Shown here one piece after another: positions 21,974 to 34,516 of a DNA stretch of 64,000 bases. Positions within the stretch are counted from its first letter, which is position 1; every line of letters begins with the position of its first letter. Source of the DNA: Platanthera guangdongensis (taxonomy: Eukaryota; Streptophyta; Magnoliopsida; Asparagales; Orchidaceae). The stretch covers positions 234,972,646 to 235,036,645 of the forward strand of contig CM077163.1 of the NCBI GenBank assembly GCA_039583875.1, read 5' to 3'. Below the pieces are notes generated by a model, which did no database searches, was not told the DNA's origin, and saw only the letters and a list, made by a program, of their open reading frames with translations. A program made the position numbers and the translations under genes.

Positions 21974-23226
21974 CCCGGATGATATTCCCATATATTTCAA
22001 GGATCCTGATATTTCTGAATTATAACGGGGCTCCCCATAGCCCATACAATAATATCTCACAATCAAGAGGGACAAAAATTTAAGAGCGAGGAAATGAAGA
22101 CGGAACATATCAACACATGAATATTAGAGCTATCACTTAAAACTGAAAATCAAAAATTGAATTGAAATCGTAGAGAATCTGTTCGAATCATTCATAAATT
22201 ATTCAGGTTCCGGTTTGAAAATTTGAAACCATGCACAACAGTAGTCATGGTGCAATTCTTTCATTTTATTATCCGGACCGCAACCAATACCGCATCATAC
22301 AAGTCTTAAGCGATTTCAGAATATTTAGATCCGATCTGAACCGAACCGAAACAAAACTGAGCCGAAACTCGTTTATTATTATTACTTTTGCACAATATTT
22401 TTATTTTGATATTATTATAATATTATTTTTTTATATATACAATCCATAATATCTATAATTACTATATCATACAAAAAATACCTTGTTGGTGTCCCGTAAA
22501 ATTCTTGTGTTTGGTCCTCGGACTTTAAAAACCCTCTTGAAAAAAAAATGAACGAGTCCGCTTTTCTCCTCCGTTTTTTTATTTTTGTTCTTCTCCATTG
22601 TCAAGTGACAGACTTGGACTTAAATATTGGAATGGGACTCGGATTCAATAATCTCTTTGGTGTAACGTTGTCGGACCACACGAACCAACCTAGCCGTAGA
22701 TCAATGACACCTGCGTGATTCTCTCATTTTCCCATTTCTCTCGACGAATTTGGGCTCTATGCGTTCCCAATTCTCCAATTTATAACCAACAATCTACTCC
22801 TCGCTAGAGGACTCCTTTTCGACCCCTTGTCGACAAAGCGATGCAATCGTCCACGACAGCATACCTTCGATGAAGCAATCTAAAGCCGTCGGTGAGCTCC
22901 AACAATTTTAGCCACCGTTCCATGAGATCCTTCAATCTTCAACTCCTTCATGTACGTCCCCCTTTTAAGTTTCCTCGAGTCCATTAACATCTCTTTACCT
23001 CACTCCTCTACTCAAACCCGAAACATGCATTGTGGAAGACCAACAAGCGTTGATTGATAGACTTCTTATTCTCACCCTATGCTTCTTTTTCTTTTCGAAT
23101 TTATATTTTAAAGAGATAATAATATTTGTGGTTGAGTTTAATGACTCAAATTATAGAGATAAAATGTTTAAAATTATGACACAAGCCGACTGTAATAGGA
23201 TCAAATCGTATAGAATCGGGCTGAAT
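21974..23226. other. unassigned intergenic DNA
   Basis: No gene or known repeat recognised. Short frames at 22231-22449 and 23032-23232 lack family features. Confidence 0.5.
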
Positions 23227-23901
23227 TGTTAGTGGCCGAGCAATTTGATTTTCGTTTTTGTTGAACTGAAATCATTGGCACTGCACAACCCCGTATTTGG
23301 TGAGTGGGGCCCTCAAAAGTGGAGTCGAGGCAAGGAATGACCATTCAGGTTAAGGCGAGCCGTGTAACGCCCCGAAACTCGAAAGTGGGACAAACATCGT
23401 TAAGAGCCAAGTCAGGATCTTCGTAGGGTTCACACTGTAACGCCCCGAAACTCAAAAGAGCGACAAGTGGCGTTTTGAGCCAAGTCTGGGATTTGTTAGA
23501 GGTCACATGGCCTGGGACACGGGCATGTCCCAGGTCCGTGTCGTGCTCAGGTTCGACGATGGCCATGTGGTCGACGAATTTGCAGTCGACGATCGTCGAA
23601 CAGCGAACACGGCCAAGGACACGGGCGTGTCCCAGGGCCGTGTCGTGCTCAGGTTCAACGATGACCGTGTGGTCGACGAATTTGCAGTCGACGATTGTCG
23701 AACAGCGAACACGGCCTGAGACACGGGCGTGTCCCAGGGCCGTGTCATGATCGGGTTAGACGATGGCCGTGTGGTCGACGCATTTACAGTCGACGATCGT
23801 CGAACAACGAACACGTCCTACGACACGGGCGCGTCCTAGGCCGTGTCCTACTCTGGTAGTTGAACGAGTTGTGTCGGGGGTGAAACACGGCCTGGAGCCC
23901 A

Positions 23902-26570
23902 TGTAACACCCCGGATATTTTTGATTGCGTACGCATGATGGACGTTACGTTGGCTTTGACCGTTGTTCGAGCATGGTTTTTTCTGGGGGCTTGCGAGTGG
24001 CTGTTTTGGTAGCCGAGTTGCACGATTCCCCAGCAAACCGGAGTCCAAAGTGGGGACTCAGTGAGGCCTCTTAGGGAATGCTTGCACTTTTTCGCGCCCG
24101 GGTAATGTTGCTTATAATGAGTTGTTGGTACAGGAAAAACAAAAAGGGTAAAAAGTTCTTAAGGCAAAAATGATCTAGGACGTCACAGAAACATTTTTCA
24201 AAACAAGAAAAAATGGTCGTTTTTGTGCGTGACACGCCCCCCGGCACGGGCGTGACCCAGGCCGTGACCTGGGCGTGACCTCCTTGACTCGACGAATTTT
24301 TCTTGCGTCGAGTTGAGCTCGACGAATGGGGTACACGCCCCGTGACACGGGCGTGTCACGGGCCGTGTCCCGCTTTGTCGAGTGTCGAGTGTCGGGTGTC
24401 GAGAGAGGGTACACGGCCTGTGACACGGGCGTGTCACAGGGCGTGTCCAGCTTGTCGAGTGTCGAGTGTCGCGTGTCGAGTGTCGAGTGTCGAGTGTCGA
24501 GTGTCGGGTATCGAGAGAGGGGACACGGCCTGTGACACGGGCGTGTCACAGGGCGTGTCTAGCTGTGTCGAGTGTCGACACTTTGTGTCGACGAGATGTC
24601 GAGACACGGGCTACACGCCCAAGGTCACGAGCGTGACCGGCCCGTCACGGGCGTGTACCCGGTCGTGTACCGTATGGATAAACTTGGATATGCTGAATTT
24701 CTGCGCCGCTTAAGGTACACGCCCTGCGTCACGGGCGTGACACAGGGCGTGACCGGCCCGAAAATCGACTTTTTCCAGTTTTTTTGTGCCGTTTATTTCC
24801 TTGGTTCTGCATCTAACGGTCCAGCTCTGTTCTGGAGGAAATAAGGCCGAAACAGGGAGCAAATGACTCATTTCACCTTCTTCTTCATCTTCTTTCACCT
24901 TCTTTCTCATTCGAAAAGGAACTCCAAGGAGCAAGGGCTATAACAAGGCAAGGAAAGAGAGGAGCAGCCGTCGCGACACCGTCTCGGTTCAGGCAAGCGG
25001 TGTTCTTCACCCTTGCCAATCTTATTTCTTGGTTTTGATTGTGCCAAATAGCTAGTTTTTTTATAGCTTGTTCTTCTTGTTTTGGGTTCTTCCTCACTAG
25101 CCTTATTATGCTCTTGAATTTCCCTATGCTGAATAAATTCGATCTTCCATGCTTAGTTTTGTTTAGGTATCAAGTCTATGCTAGGTTAATTCATGTCTTT
25201 TATCTTGTTCATGTAATTCTTGTAGCTACGTTGATTCATGTTCATGTAGTCTTTCTTCTTCGTGTGATTCTTCCTTGTTCATATTAAAAGCATGTGGTTC
25301 TTTCTTGGTCCTAATCATGTGATTCATGTAATTTTCGTTAATCAAACTCTATCACGTTTGACGTAACGTTGACAAATTGTAGTTATGAGTAAGGACGGTG
25401 AAATGGAACGTGTTTAGCTTGGATTATGGTGAGTTTTGCGAGGCGAATTGTGAACCATGGCAGGAGTGTTTGTGTGAGAATTCTACAAGGGGTGGTGTGG
25501 TTTTAGCCTTTGTGGCCACCGTGTTTGGATTTGTGGTGTATAGCACCATTTTGCCCCGATTTTGGGCTGGCTTTTATTGGTGCGTTCCACTTTAGGGTCG
25601 CCACCGAAAGACCCTTGCGAAATTGAACTTAACCGCTGCTTATGCTTCACTAGGATGGTTGTTTCTTGTTCTAAAGATGATGAATTGGGCATGTGTTTTG
25701 CCTTTTTGCTCCTGCGGGTTAAGCAGGACTTGATGAACTTTGTACGCACTTGGTGCGTTTGACACTTTGGATTGACAGTGTTTACTACTTGGTTTTCACC
25801 TGTTTTGTTCACTCATTTTACTTATATGAAACATTGCTACGGGGTCGGTAAGCCCTTTCATGATATTGTATAAACATACTGCTCTTCGTTATATTGTGTT
25901 TTCGAGGATTGCTGAGGTATTCTTTCTTGAATGCCTCAGGTACAAGTTGTAGCCGGTTGAGCGGCTAGGTTTGTTGGTGGAGTTTCTTGGGAGCTAGCCG
26001 AGCTTACTGAGCGAGGTAGTTCTTTTCTTTGTTGTACAGACATACATGTGCCCAATGGGTTCGTGTCAGCTTGTTGGCGTCCATTGGTGGTTTTCCTTAC
26101 TTGTGATATATGAATACTAGACTGCTAATGTGACTCATTTGGATGAGATGATGTCTTCTTGCTCTTGGGAAGGATTTATGGTAGGTTGCATTAGGTATTT
26201 TAAAGCTAAACAAAACTATTATTGTATCCATGCATAACATGTTTTGGTTACCGAACACGTATTTTCCAAATGACGTAAACAAAGATGATTTCTTATAGTA
26301 GTAGCAATATAGACTGCATGTAGGAGATCGTCACAAAGAAACAAAGTATTTCTGCCGCGTATAAACACACATTTTAATGCCTAAGGCCGAGGGATACAAC
26401 CATTAACCTCAAAGGTTTTCTTGCATTGCACTGTTGGGTTTCAACTCATAAAGTAAGCGTCAAGGGTTGCCTGAGCGTGTGCAGTTATCCCCTGCACGAT
26501 GTGACATCATAACCCGTAGTTCCTCTTGCTCTGATACGATGTACTCGTTGAGGAAATGCGGGTTGTGACA
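23902..26570 (+). repeat. 5' LTR of element A (2,669 bp)
   Basis: U3 carries an array of GTGACACG-GG-CGTGTCAC quasi-palindromes and half-sites (about 24225-24760), including eight tandem GTCGAGT-type heptamers (24454-24509). The conserved block ATCTAACGGTCCAG follows at 24811. I see no clear TATA box. Frames in this LTR are shadows of the array. Confidence 0.88.
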
Positions 26571-26571
26571 G

Positions 26572-26588
26572 TTGGTATCAGAGGGAGG
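26572..26588 (+). promoter_or_regulatory. primer binding site of element A
   Basis: TTGGTATCAGAGGGAGG lies one base after the 5' LTR and is complementary to the initiator Met-tRNA 3' end in its first half. Confidence 0.75.
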
Positions 26589-27235
26589 TTTGCTTGACAA
26601 TTGGTCGGGCAAACTTTCTTTTTCGGTTGTAAGCATCATATCATACACACACCGACGTGCCATCAGTACGTCTTGGCCGAAGCATGAACACGACACTCAT
26701 GGCATGAACAGAAGTATACGAGGCATATTATGTAGTATGAGATGCATAATATGTGATTGTATATGGATCCACCATAGGGGCAACATGTGAAGGTTATGTA
26801 TTATGGGATGCATAACCTCACCACATGGATGCGACTAGCACGTTTTCTTTTATTCGTTGCATGCAATGCTATGCAGTATGGGATGCATAGCATTGTGATG
26901 CGTACGACCGCTCATGGCATACATTAAGGCCTTTTCTAGAATGCATAGCACAGCACGCATAACATAACATTGCATGAGCACAACGTGCCAAGCTAAAGAT
27001 GTACATGATGACACCTGTACACTCATGGTTTTGGGTCAAATAAAGTCATGCATTCATCGGTTAGGCACAAGTTAGTGGGATGACGGTGAGTCATCTTTAG
27101 GCTAGGCATACCATCATTCCCAAACTCCCAGAGCAAGTTAGCAGTTGATGTTCATATTGCTATATGTATGGTCTGTACATAGCCGTTGTGTGTTTTGTTG
27201 GGTTTGAGCTTGACAAGAGTGAACGTGTTGATAGG

Positions 27236-28503
27236 ATGTCGAAACGTCCAGTGACAAGGCAAACTCCCCAATTCGAGGGCGAGTCTTCGGGCGCGCAGAA
27301 TAATGCCCTGATGGATAGTCTACGCCAAAGTAATGAGGCTTTGACGAGGCAGGTGCTGGAAGTGCAGTCCCAACTCCAAGCTATGTCATCAGCGATGTCT
27401 AGGCTGGCACCAAGAGGGCAAGAGACTGTCAGAGGCCCCACTATTTCTACTCCTTCCGTGGCAGTGATACCCCCAGTTGCGGTTCCTCCTGCGATGACTT
27501 TCATCTTGCAGTTTCAGCGACTTGAACCACCGACGTATGATGGAAAAGCGGACTTTGTGATCTTGGATGATTGGGTAATCACGTTGGAAGAGATGTTTGT
27601 TTATTCTGGCGTTACCGAGGACCAGAAGGTGATGCTTGCCGCCTATCAACTCAAAGGGTTGGCGAAAGGTTGGTGGTTGCGAGAAAAGGAAGGCGTAGGG
27701 GCGGGATGTTCGTGGGAAGCCTTCAAAGAAATGTTACGCCGCAAGTTTCTACCGGTAGTGGAAAGGGCCCGCGTGATGAATGACTTCTTGTACCTGAAGC
27801 AGAGGAAACTCACAGTTAGTGAGTATGAAATTGAGTTTAGCAAGCTAAGTCGGTTCGCTCTGAGCTTGGTGACGATAGAAGCTGATCGCGTAAAGCGATT
27901 TCTTGGCGGACTCCGCAGCGACGTACAGCAGTTCGCAAGTGTTTATGGAGCGACGAGTTACACTACTGTGGTTGAGGCTGCGTTGAAGGTTGAAGCTATA
28001 GAAACTGCAAAAAAAGAGGACAACTGATGAGGAAGGATAAGAGGAAGCTGGTGGGAGGGAAAAGCTCCCAAGAATCAGACATAAGGAAGAGGAATAAGGA
28101 GACGTGTAACTTCTGTGGCCGAGCTGGTCACCCGTTTGAGAAATGTTTCAAGCGAGTGGGAATGCAGAAGAAGGAGCAGGTGCATGCCATTCAGGGTGCG
28201 CCAACCAGAGACTTGGAGTGTACAGCTTGTGGGGGAAGAGGTCATGATATGAGCCGCTGCTGGGGCAAGGACTAGGTGTGCTTCCAGTGTGGCAAGCAGG
28301 GACATCTCAAGGCAAGGTGCCCACAAAACCAGCCCGTGTTGCAGCCAATGCCACTCCAGGCTTTGCCTCCGCCTCCGCGTTTGGACAAAGGAAAAGGGAA
28401 GTTAAATGTGATTTCCTCAGAGGAAGCTCAGATGTCACCCCAGGTTATCTCAGGTTCGATTCATTCCTCTGGTTCACGTTTTGTTTATGCCTCTTATGCG
28501 TAG
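27236..28503 (+). pseudogene. gag of element A with three zinc knuckles
   Basis: The frame opens at 27164; Met at 27236 (MSKRPVTRQ) is the more gag-like start. A coiled-coil-like segment (about 27300-27400) precedes the retrotransposon gag domain (FQRLEPPTYDGKADFVILDD near 27515-27570; GLAKGWWLREKE; MLRRKFLPVV). The frame stops at 28024-28026 and continues one frame over. There, three CCHC knuckles appear: CNFCGRAGHPFEKC (about 28109), [14 protein letters not shown] (about 28220) and [14 protein letters not shown] (about 28279), with a TAG at 28273-28275 between the second and third. Three knuckles are more than the one seen in element B. The gene is broken by one shift and at least one stop. 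Confidence 0.82.
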
Positions 28504-30755
28504 TGCTTAGCAACATATGTACCATTATAGGAAACTTTAAGGTAAAGAACCGTTGGACGCGTGTTCTCTTTGATTCTGGCGCGACCCATTCATTCGTGGC
28601 TCGAACCTTTCTGGATCGGTATCATTTGACACCAGATCGAGTGGGGAATGCCTTTTTGGTGAAGTTCCCTTCCGGTGCTTCTATGGTGGCAGACTGGGGT
28701 CTTCTTGATTGTCCCATTTTGTTGGGCGATTTCTTAGCAAAGGCTGATTTCAAGGTGCTCGATTTGGAGGATTTTGACGTCATTCTGGGTATGGACTGGT
28801 TATCCCGCTATGACGCTGTCATCCAGTGCAAAGGGAAGCGCTTGGATTTTATCAAGGACAATGGTCAGCCGAGAAGTGTTTATGGTGATTCATGCCAGGA
28901 TACTCCAGGAATTTCGACGGTATGTGTTCGGACGTTGTTTGTTTCCGACTGTTTTGCTTGTCTAGTCTCAGTTGTGGGGACTAGTGTTGTTTTGCCGCGT
29001 TTGGAGGAGATTCCTGTTGTGCGTGACTTCCCAGATGTTTTTCCTACTGATCTTCCTGGTCTTCCCCCTGATCGTGATGTTGAGTTCGTTATTGATTTGG
29101 AACCGGGTACGCGGCCTATTGCGAAAGCGCCGTATCGAATGGCCCCGCGTGAGCTATCAGAGTTGCGTACCCAACTGGATGACTTATTGGCAAAAGGGTT
29201 TATCAGGCCGAGTTCATCACCTTGGGGTGCACCAGTGTTATTTGTGAAGAAGAAAAATGGGTCGATGCGGCTTTGCATCGATTACCGGGAATTGAACAAG
29301 GTGACGATTAAAAACAAGTACCCACTGCCAAGAATCGATGATTTGTTTGATCAACTGCGTGGCAGTTCCGTATTTTCAAAGATTGATCTCCGCTCGGGCT
29401 ATCATCAGCTCAAGGTCCGAGAGTCTGATATTCCGCGGACTGCATTTCGATCAAGGCATGGCCATTTTGAATTTCTGGTGATGTCGTTTGGTTTGACCAA
29501 CGCACCATCAGCCTTCATGGATATGATGAACAGGGTGTTCAAGGACTACTTGGATAAGTTTGTGGTAGTTTTTATTGATGACGTTCTTGTCTACTCCCGC
29601 AGTGCTGAGGAGCATGAACAACATCTGCGATTGGTATTGGCCACTTTGCGAGATCAACGGTTATTCGCCAAGCTAAGCAAATGCGAGTTTTGGTTGCCGC
29701 AAGTTGCATTTCTGGGTCATGTCATTAATCACCATGGCATTTCAGTGGATCCCGAAAAGATTGCTGCAGTCATTGAGTGGAAAAGACCGGAGACACCCAA
29801 TGATATTCGAAGCTTCTTGGGCTTGGTCGGCTATTATCGCAGATTTGTAGAAGGTTTTGCTACGTTGGCCGCACCTTTGACTCGCTTAACCCAGAATAAT
29901 GTGGCGTTTGAGTGGAATGACAAGTGTGAAGCCTCATTCCTGGAACTCAAGAACAGGTTATGTACCGCTCCTGTGTTGATCTTGCCTACAGAAGGGATCG
30001 ATTATGACGTGTTTGTGGATGCATCGCACGTTGAACTTGGATGTGTTTTAATGCAAGACAAAAAGGTGATTGCGTATGGGTCTCGGTAGTTGAAAATTCA
30101 TGAAAAGAACTACCCAACGCATGATTTGGAGTTCGCAGCGGTGATATTTGCATTGAAGTTGTGGAGACACTTGCTGTATGGTGCACAGTGTAAAATCTTT
30201 ACGGATCATAAAAGTTTAAAGTATGTCTTCACGCAAAAAGAACTTAATCTGCGCCAACGGCGATGGCTTGAATATGTAGCTGATTATGATGTGGACATTC
30301 AGTATCATCCGGGAAAAGCGAATGTTGTGGCCGATGCTTTGAGTCGGAAGACGGGGAAATTATTTCATCTTTCAGTCGACCGTCTTGTGGAGGAATTTCT
30401 AGTGATGGATATTTCCGTGGGAAAATATGACCCGCAAAGTCATTCGATGGTAGAAGAACCTTCATGGCTGGTGCTTGCAAGACAACATCAAAAGGATGAT
30501 CCTGATCTTTTACATTTATTTCGTCGAACTGAACAGAGTGAGTTACCAGATTTTTCGATTGATGAGGGGGGCACGTTAAAGTATCGTGGTCGATTTTGTA
30601 TTCCCGCAGTTGGAGATATTCGCGAGATGGTGTGTAGGGAAGCACATGGCACAAGTATGGCCTACCATCCAGGCTCAACAAAAATGTACCGTGATTTGAA
30701 ACAAATTGTCTGGTGGTATGGAATGAAAAGAGATATAGCGCAATTTGGCGGGTGA
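28504..30755 (+). pseudogene. protease, RT and RNase H of element A
   Basis: Protease shows [12 protein letters not shown] near 28569-28604 and the ILGMDWL block near 28783. RT carries [32 protein letters not shown] and the active site FIDD (about 29572-29583, [12 protein letters not shown]). RNase H shows [17 protein letters not shown] at 30087-30089, then [20 protein letters not shown] and FTDHKSLKY. The frame runs into the integrase zinc region ([19 protein letters not shown]) and stops at 30753-30755. Order and motifs are those of Tekay/Del-type chromoviruses. Confidence 0.88.
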
Positions 30756-31867
30756 AAGCTGATCATGGGAGGCCTAGTGGCAAGTTGACACCATTGGAGA
30801 TTCCAACATGGAAGTGAGAAAGCATCTCCATGGATTTTATTACAGGTTTACCAAGATCTCCACAAGGACATGAATCCGTGTGGGTGATCGTGGATAGATT
30901 GACCAAGTGTGCTCATTTCATACCATTTAAGGTCAACTACCCGATGAAGACAATAACAGAGCTCTATTTGAACGAGATCATCCGACTGCATGGTGTGACA
31001 GTCAATATCATCTCAGACAGGGATTCCCGATTTACTTCTCGTTTCTGGAAGAGTCTACAATAGGGTTTGAGGACGGATTTGCGGTATTCCACTGCTTACC
31101 ACCCTCAGACGAATGGCCAAACAGAACGAGTAAACCAAATTGTGGAAGATATGATTCGATGCTACATTCTTGAGTATGGCGGAGCATGGGATGAACGTTT
31201 GCGGCTTATGGAATTCGCATATAATAACAGCTATCAAGAAAGCTTGCAAATGGCTCCGTTCGAAGCTTTATATGGGCGTCGATGTCGGACTCCCCTCTTT
31301 TGGGCTGAGGTTGGCGAGCGGCCTTTGTTGGGCCCGGAGGCGCTCGAGGACATGGAAGTTGCTGTACGAATTATTCGGGAGAAGCTCTGAATCGCCCAAG
31401 AGCGATATGAAAAGTACGCCAACCGACGAAGGTCGGAATTAGAATTTGCGGTGGGGGATTCCGTTTTCTTGAAAGTCTCCCCAATGGTTGAGATTAAAAA
31501 ATTTGGAAAAGAGCGCAAATTAGACCCAAGGTTTGTGGGTCCCTTCAAAATTCTTGCGCGAGTTGGTGCATCCGCTTACAAAATAGAATTACCCGTGAAC
31601 TTTCCTGGTGTTCACGACGTGTTTCATGTCAGCCAACTTCGCAAGTGTGTGCGACATGACACGCAAGTGTTGGACGTGGTGCCACAATTGGCGCCAAACC
31701 TTTCTTATGTGGAGATGCCCATCCGGATATTAGACTCCCAAGATCGCGTGTTGCGGAAAAAAAAGATTCCTATGGTCAAGGTGCTATGGAAAAATCAGAA
31801 TATAGAAAGCGCGACGTGGGGGCTCGAGTCATCGATGAGGGCGGCTCACCCTCATTTGTTCCCGTAA
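30756..31867 (+). pseudogene. integrase core and C-terminus of element A, zinc-region deletion
   Basis: The frame changes near 30750, where the Cys pair of the HHCC zinc domain should be: the sequence jumps from DIAQFGG to the [18 protein letters not shown] segment, a small deletion. The core then shows [10 protein letters not shown] (30827 on), [18 protein letters not shown] with TAG at 31061-31063, and TAYHPQTNGQTERVNQIVED with the catalytic Glu. TGA is at 31388-31390. The C-terminal domain (FVGPFKILARVG; HDVFHVSQLRKC) ends with a chromodomain-like segment (MVKVLWKNQNIESATWGLES, AHPHLFP). At least two stops and one shift make it non-functional. Confidence 0.86.
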
Positions 31868-31973
31868 ATAAACTGGTATGTGACTTGTTGTTTTTGTTGT
31901 ATTGGTGTTTTTGGTTTGCTACCTTATTTGATTGAGATCAAAATGAGTGAAACGTTTCGAGGCAAAACTTTTT

Positions 31974-31988
31974 GTTAGGGGGAGTGAT
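31974..31988 (+). other. polypurine tract of element A
   Basis: GTTAGGGGGAGTGAT lies directly before the 3' LTR start at 31989. Confidence 0.75.
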
Positions 31989-34516
31989 TGTAATACCCCG
32001 GATATTTTTAATTGCGTACGCATGATGGGCGTTACGTTGGCTTTGACCGTTGTTCGAGCATGGTTTTTCCCGGGGGCTTGCGAGTGGCTGTTTTGGTAGC
32101 CGAGTTGCACGATTCCCCAGCAAACTGGAGTCCAAAGTGGGGACTCGGTGAGGCCTCTTAGGGAATGCTTGCACTTTTTCGCGTCCGGGTAATGTTGCTT
32201 ATAATGAGTTGCTAGTACAGGAAAAACAAAAAGGGTAAAAAGTTCTTAAGGCAAAAATGGTCTAGGAAGTCACAGAAACACTTTTCAAAACAGGAAAAAA
32301 TGGTCGTTTTTGTGCGTGACACGCCCCCCGACACGGGCGTGACCCAGGCCGTGACCTGGGCGTGACCTCCTTGACTCGACGAATTTTTCTTGCATCGAGT
32401 TGAGCTCGACGAATGGGGTACATGCCCCGTGACACGGGCGTGTCACGGGCCGTGTCCCGCTTTGTCGAGTGTCGAGCGTCGGGTGTCGAGAGAGGGTACA
32501 TGGCCTGTGACACGGGCGTGTCACAGGGCGTGTCCAGCTTGTCGAGTGTCGAGTGTCGCATGTCGAGTGTCGAGTGTCGAGTGTCGAGTGTCGGGTGTCG
32601 AGAGAGGGGACACGGCCTGTGACACGGGCGTGTCACAGGGCGTGTCCAGCTGTGTCGAGTGTCGACACTTTGTGTCGACGAGATGTCGAGACACGGGCTA
32701 CACGCCCTAGGTCATGGGCGTGACCGACCCGTCACGGGCGTGTACCCGGCCGTGTACCGTGTGGATAAACTTGGATATGTCGACTTTCTGCACCGCTTAA
32801 GGTACATGCCCTGCGTCACGGGCGTGACACAGGGCGTGACCGGCCCGAAAATCGACTTTTTCCAGTTTTTTGTGTCATTTATTTCCTTGGTTCTGCATCT
32901 AACGGTCCAGCTCTGTTCTGGAGGAAATAAGGCCGAAACAGAGAGCAAAGGACTCATTTCATCTTCTTCTTCATCTTCTTTCACCTTCTTTCTCATTCGA
33001 AAAGGAACTCCAAGGAGCAAGGGCTATAGCAAGGCAAGGAAAGAGAGGAGCAGTCGTCGCGACACCGTCTCGGTTCAGGCAAGCGGTGTTTTTCACCCTT
33101 GTCAATCTTATTTCTTGTTTTTGATTGTGCCAAATAGCTAGTTTTTCTATAGCTTGTTCTTCTTGTTTTGGGTTCTTCCTCACTAGCCTTATTATGCTCT
33201 TGAATTTCCCTATGCTGAATAAATTCGATCTTCCATGCTTAGTTTTGTTTAGGTATCAAGTCTATGCTAGGTTAATTCATGTCTTTTATCTTGTTCATGT
33301 AATTCTTGTAGCTACGTTGATTCATGTTCATGTAGCCTTTCTTCTTCGTGTGATTCTTCCTTGTTCATATTAAAAGCATGTGGTTCTTTCTTGGTCCTAA
33401 TCATGTGATTCATGTAATTTTCGTTAATCAAACTCTATCACGTTTGACATAACGTTGGCAAATTGTAGTTATGAGTAAGGACGGTGAAATGGAACGTGTT
33501 TAGCTTGGATTATGGTGAGTTTTGCGAGGCGAATTGTGAACCATGACAGGAGTGTTTGTGTGAGAATTCTACAAGGGGTGGTGTGGTTTTAGCCTTTGTG
33601 GCCACCGGGTTTGGATTTGTGGTGTAGAGCACCATTTTGCCCCGATTTTGGGCTGGCTTTTATTGGTGCGTTCCACTTTAGGGCCGCCACCGAAAGACCC
33701 TTGCGAAATTGAACTTAACCGATGTTTATGCTTCACTAGGATGGTTGTTTCTTGTTCTAAAGATGATGAATTGGGCATGTGTTTTGCCTTTTTGCTCCTG
33801 CGGGTTAAGCAGGACTTGATGAACTTTGTACGCACTTGGTGCGTTTGGCACTTTGGATTGACAGTGTTTACTACTTGGTTTCCACCTATTTTGTTCACTC
33901 ATTTTACTTATATGAAACATTGCTACGGGGTCGGTAAGTCCATTCATGATATTGTATAAACATACTGCTCTTCGTTATATTGTGTTTTTGAGGATTGCTG
34001 AGGTATTCTTTCTTGAATGCCTCAGGTGCAGGTTGTAGCCGGTTGAGCTGCTAGGTTTGTTGGTGGAGTTTCTTGGGAGCTAGCCGAGCTTACTGAGCGA
34101 GGTAGTTCTTTTCTTTGTTGTACAGACATACATATGCCCAATGGGTTCGTGTCAGCTTGTTGGCGCCCATTGGTGGTTTTCCTTACTTGTGATATATGAA
34201 TACTAGACTGCTAATGTGACTCATTTGGATGAGATGATGTCTTCTTGCTCTTGGGAAGGATTTATGGTAGGTTGCATTAGGTATTTTGAAGCTAAACAAA
34301 ACTATTATTGTATCCATGCATAACATGTTTTGGTTACCGAACACGTATTTTCCAAATGACGTAAACAAAGATGATTTCTTATAGTAGTAGCAATATAGAC
34401 TGCATGTAGGAGATCGTCATAAAGAAACAAAGTATTTCCGCTGCGTATAAACACACATTTTAATGCCTAAGGCCGAGGGATACGGCCATTAACCTCAAAG
34501 GTTTTCTTGCATTGCA

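Noticed and set aside
24175..24713. Cys/Arg/His-rich frames on both strands (also at 32262-32710, 36380-37109, 43646-44327)
   Set aside because: Shadows of the GACACG-GG-CGTGTC and GTCGAGT arrays in LTRs; they recur in each LTR copy without a conserved start or function.
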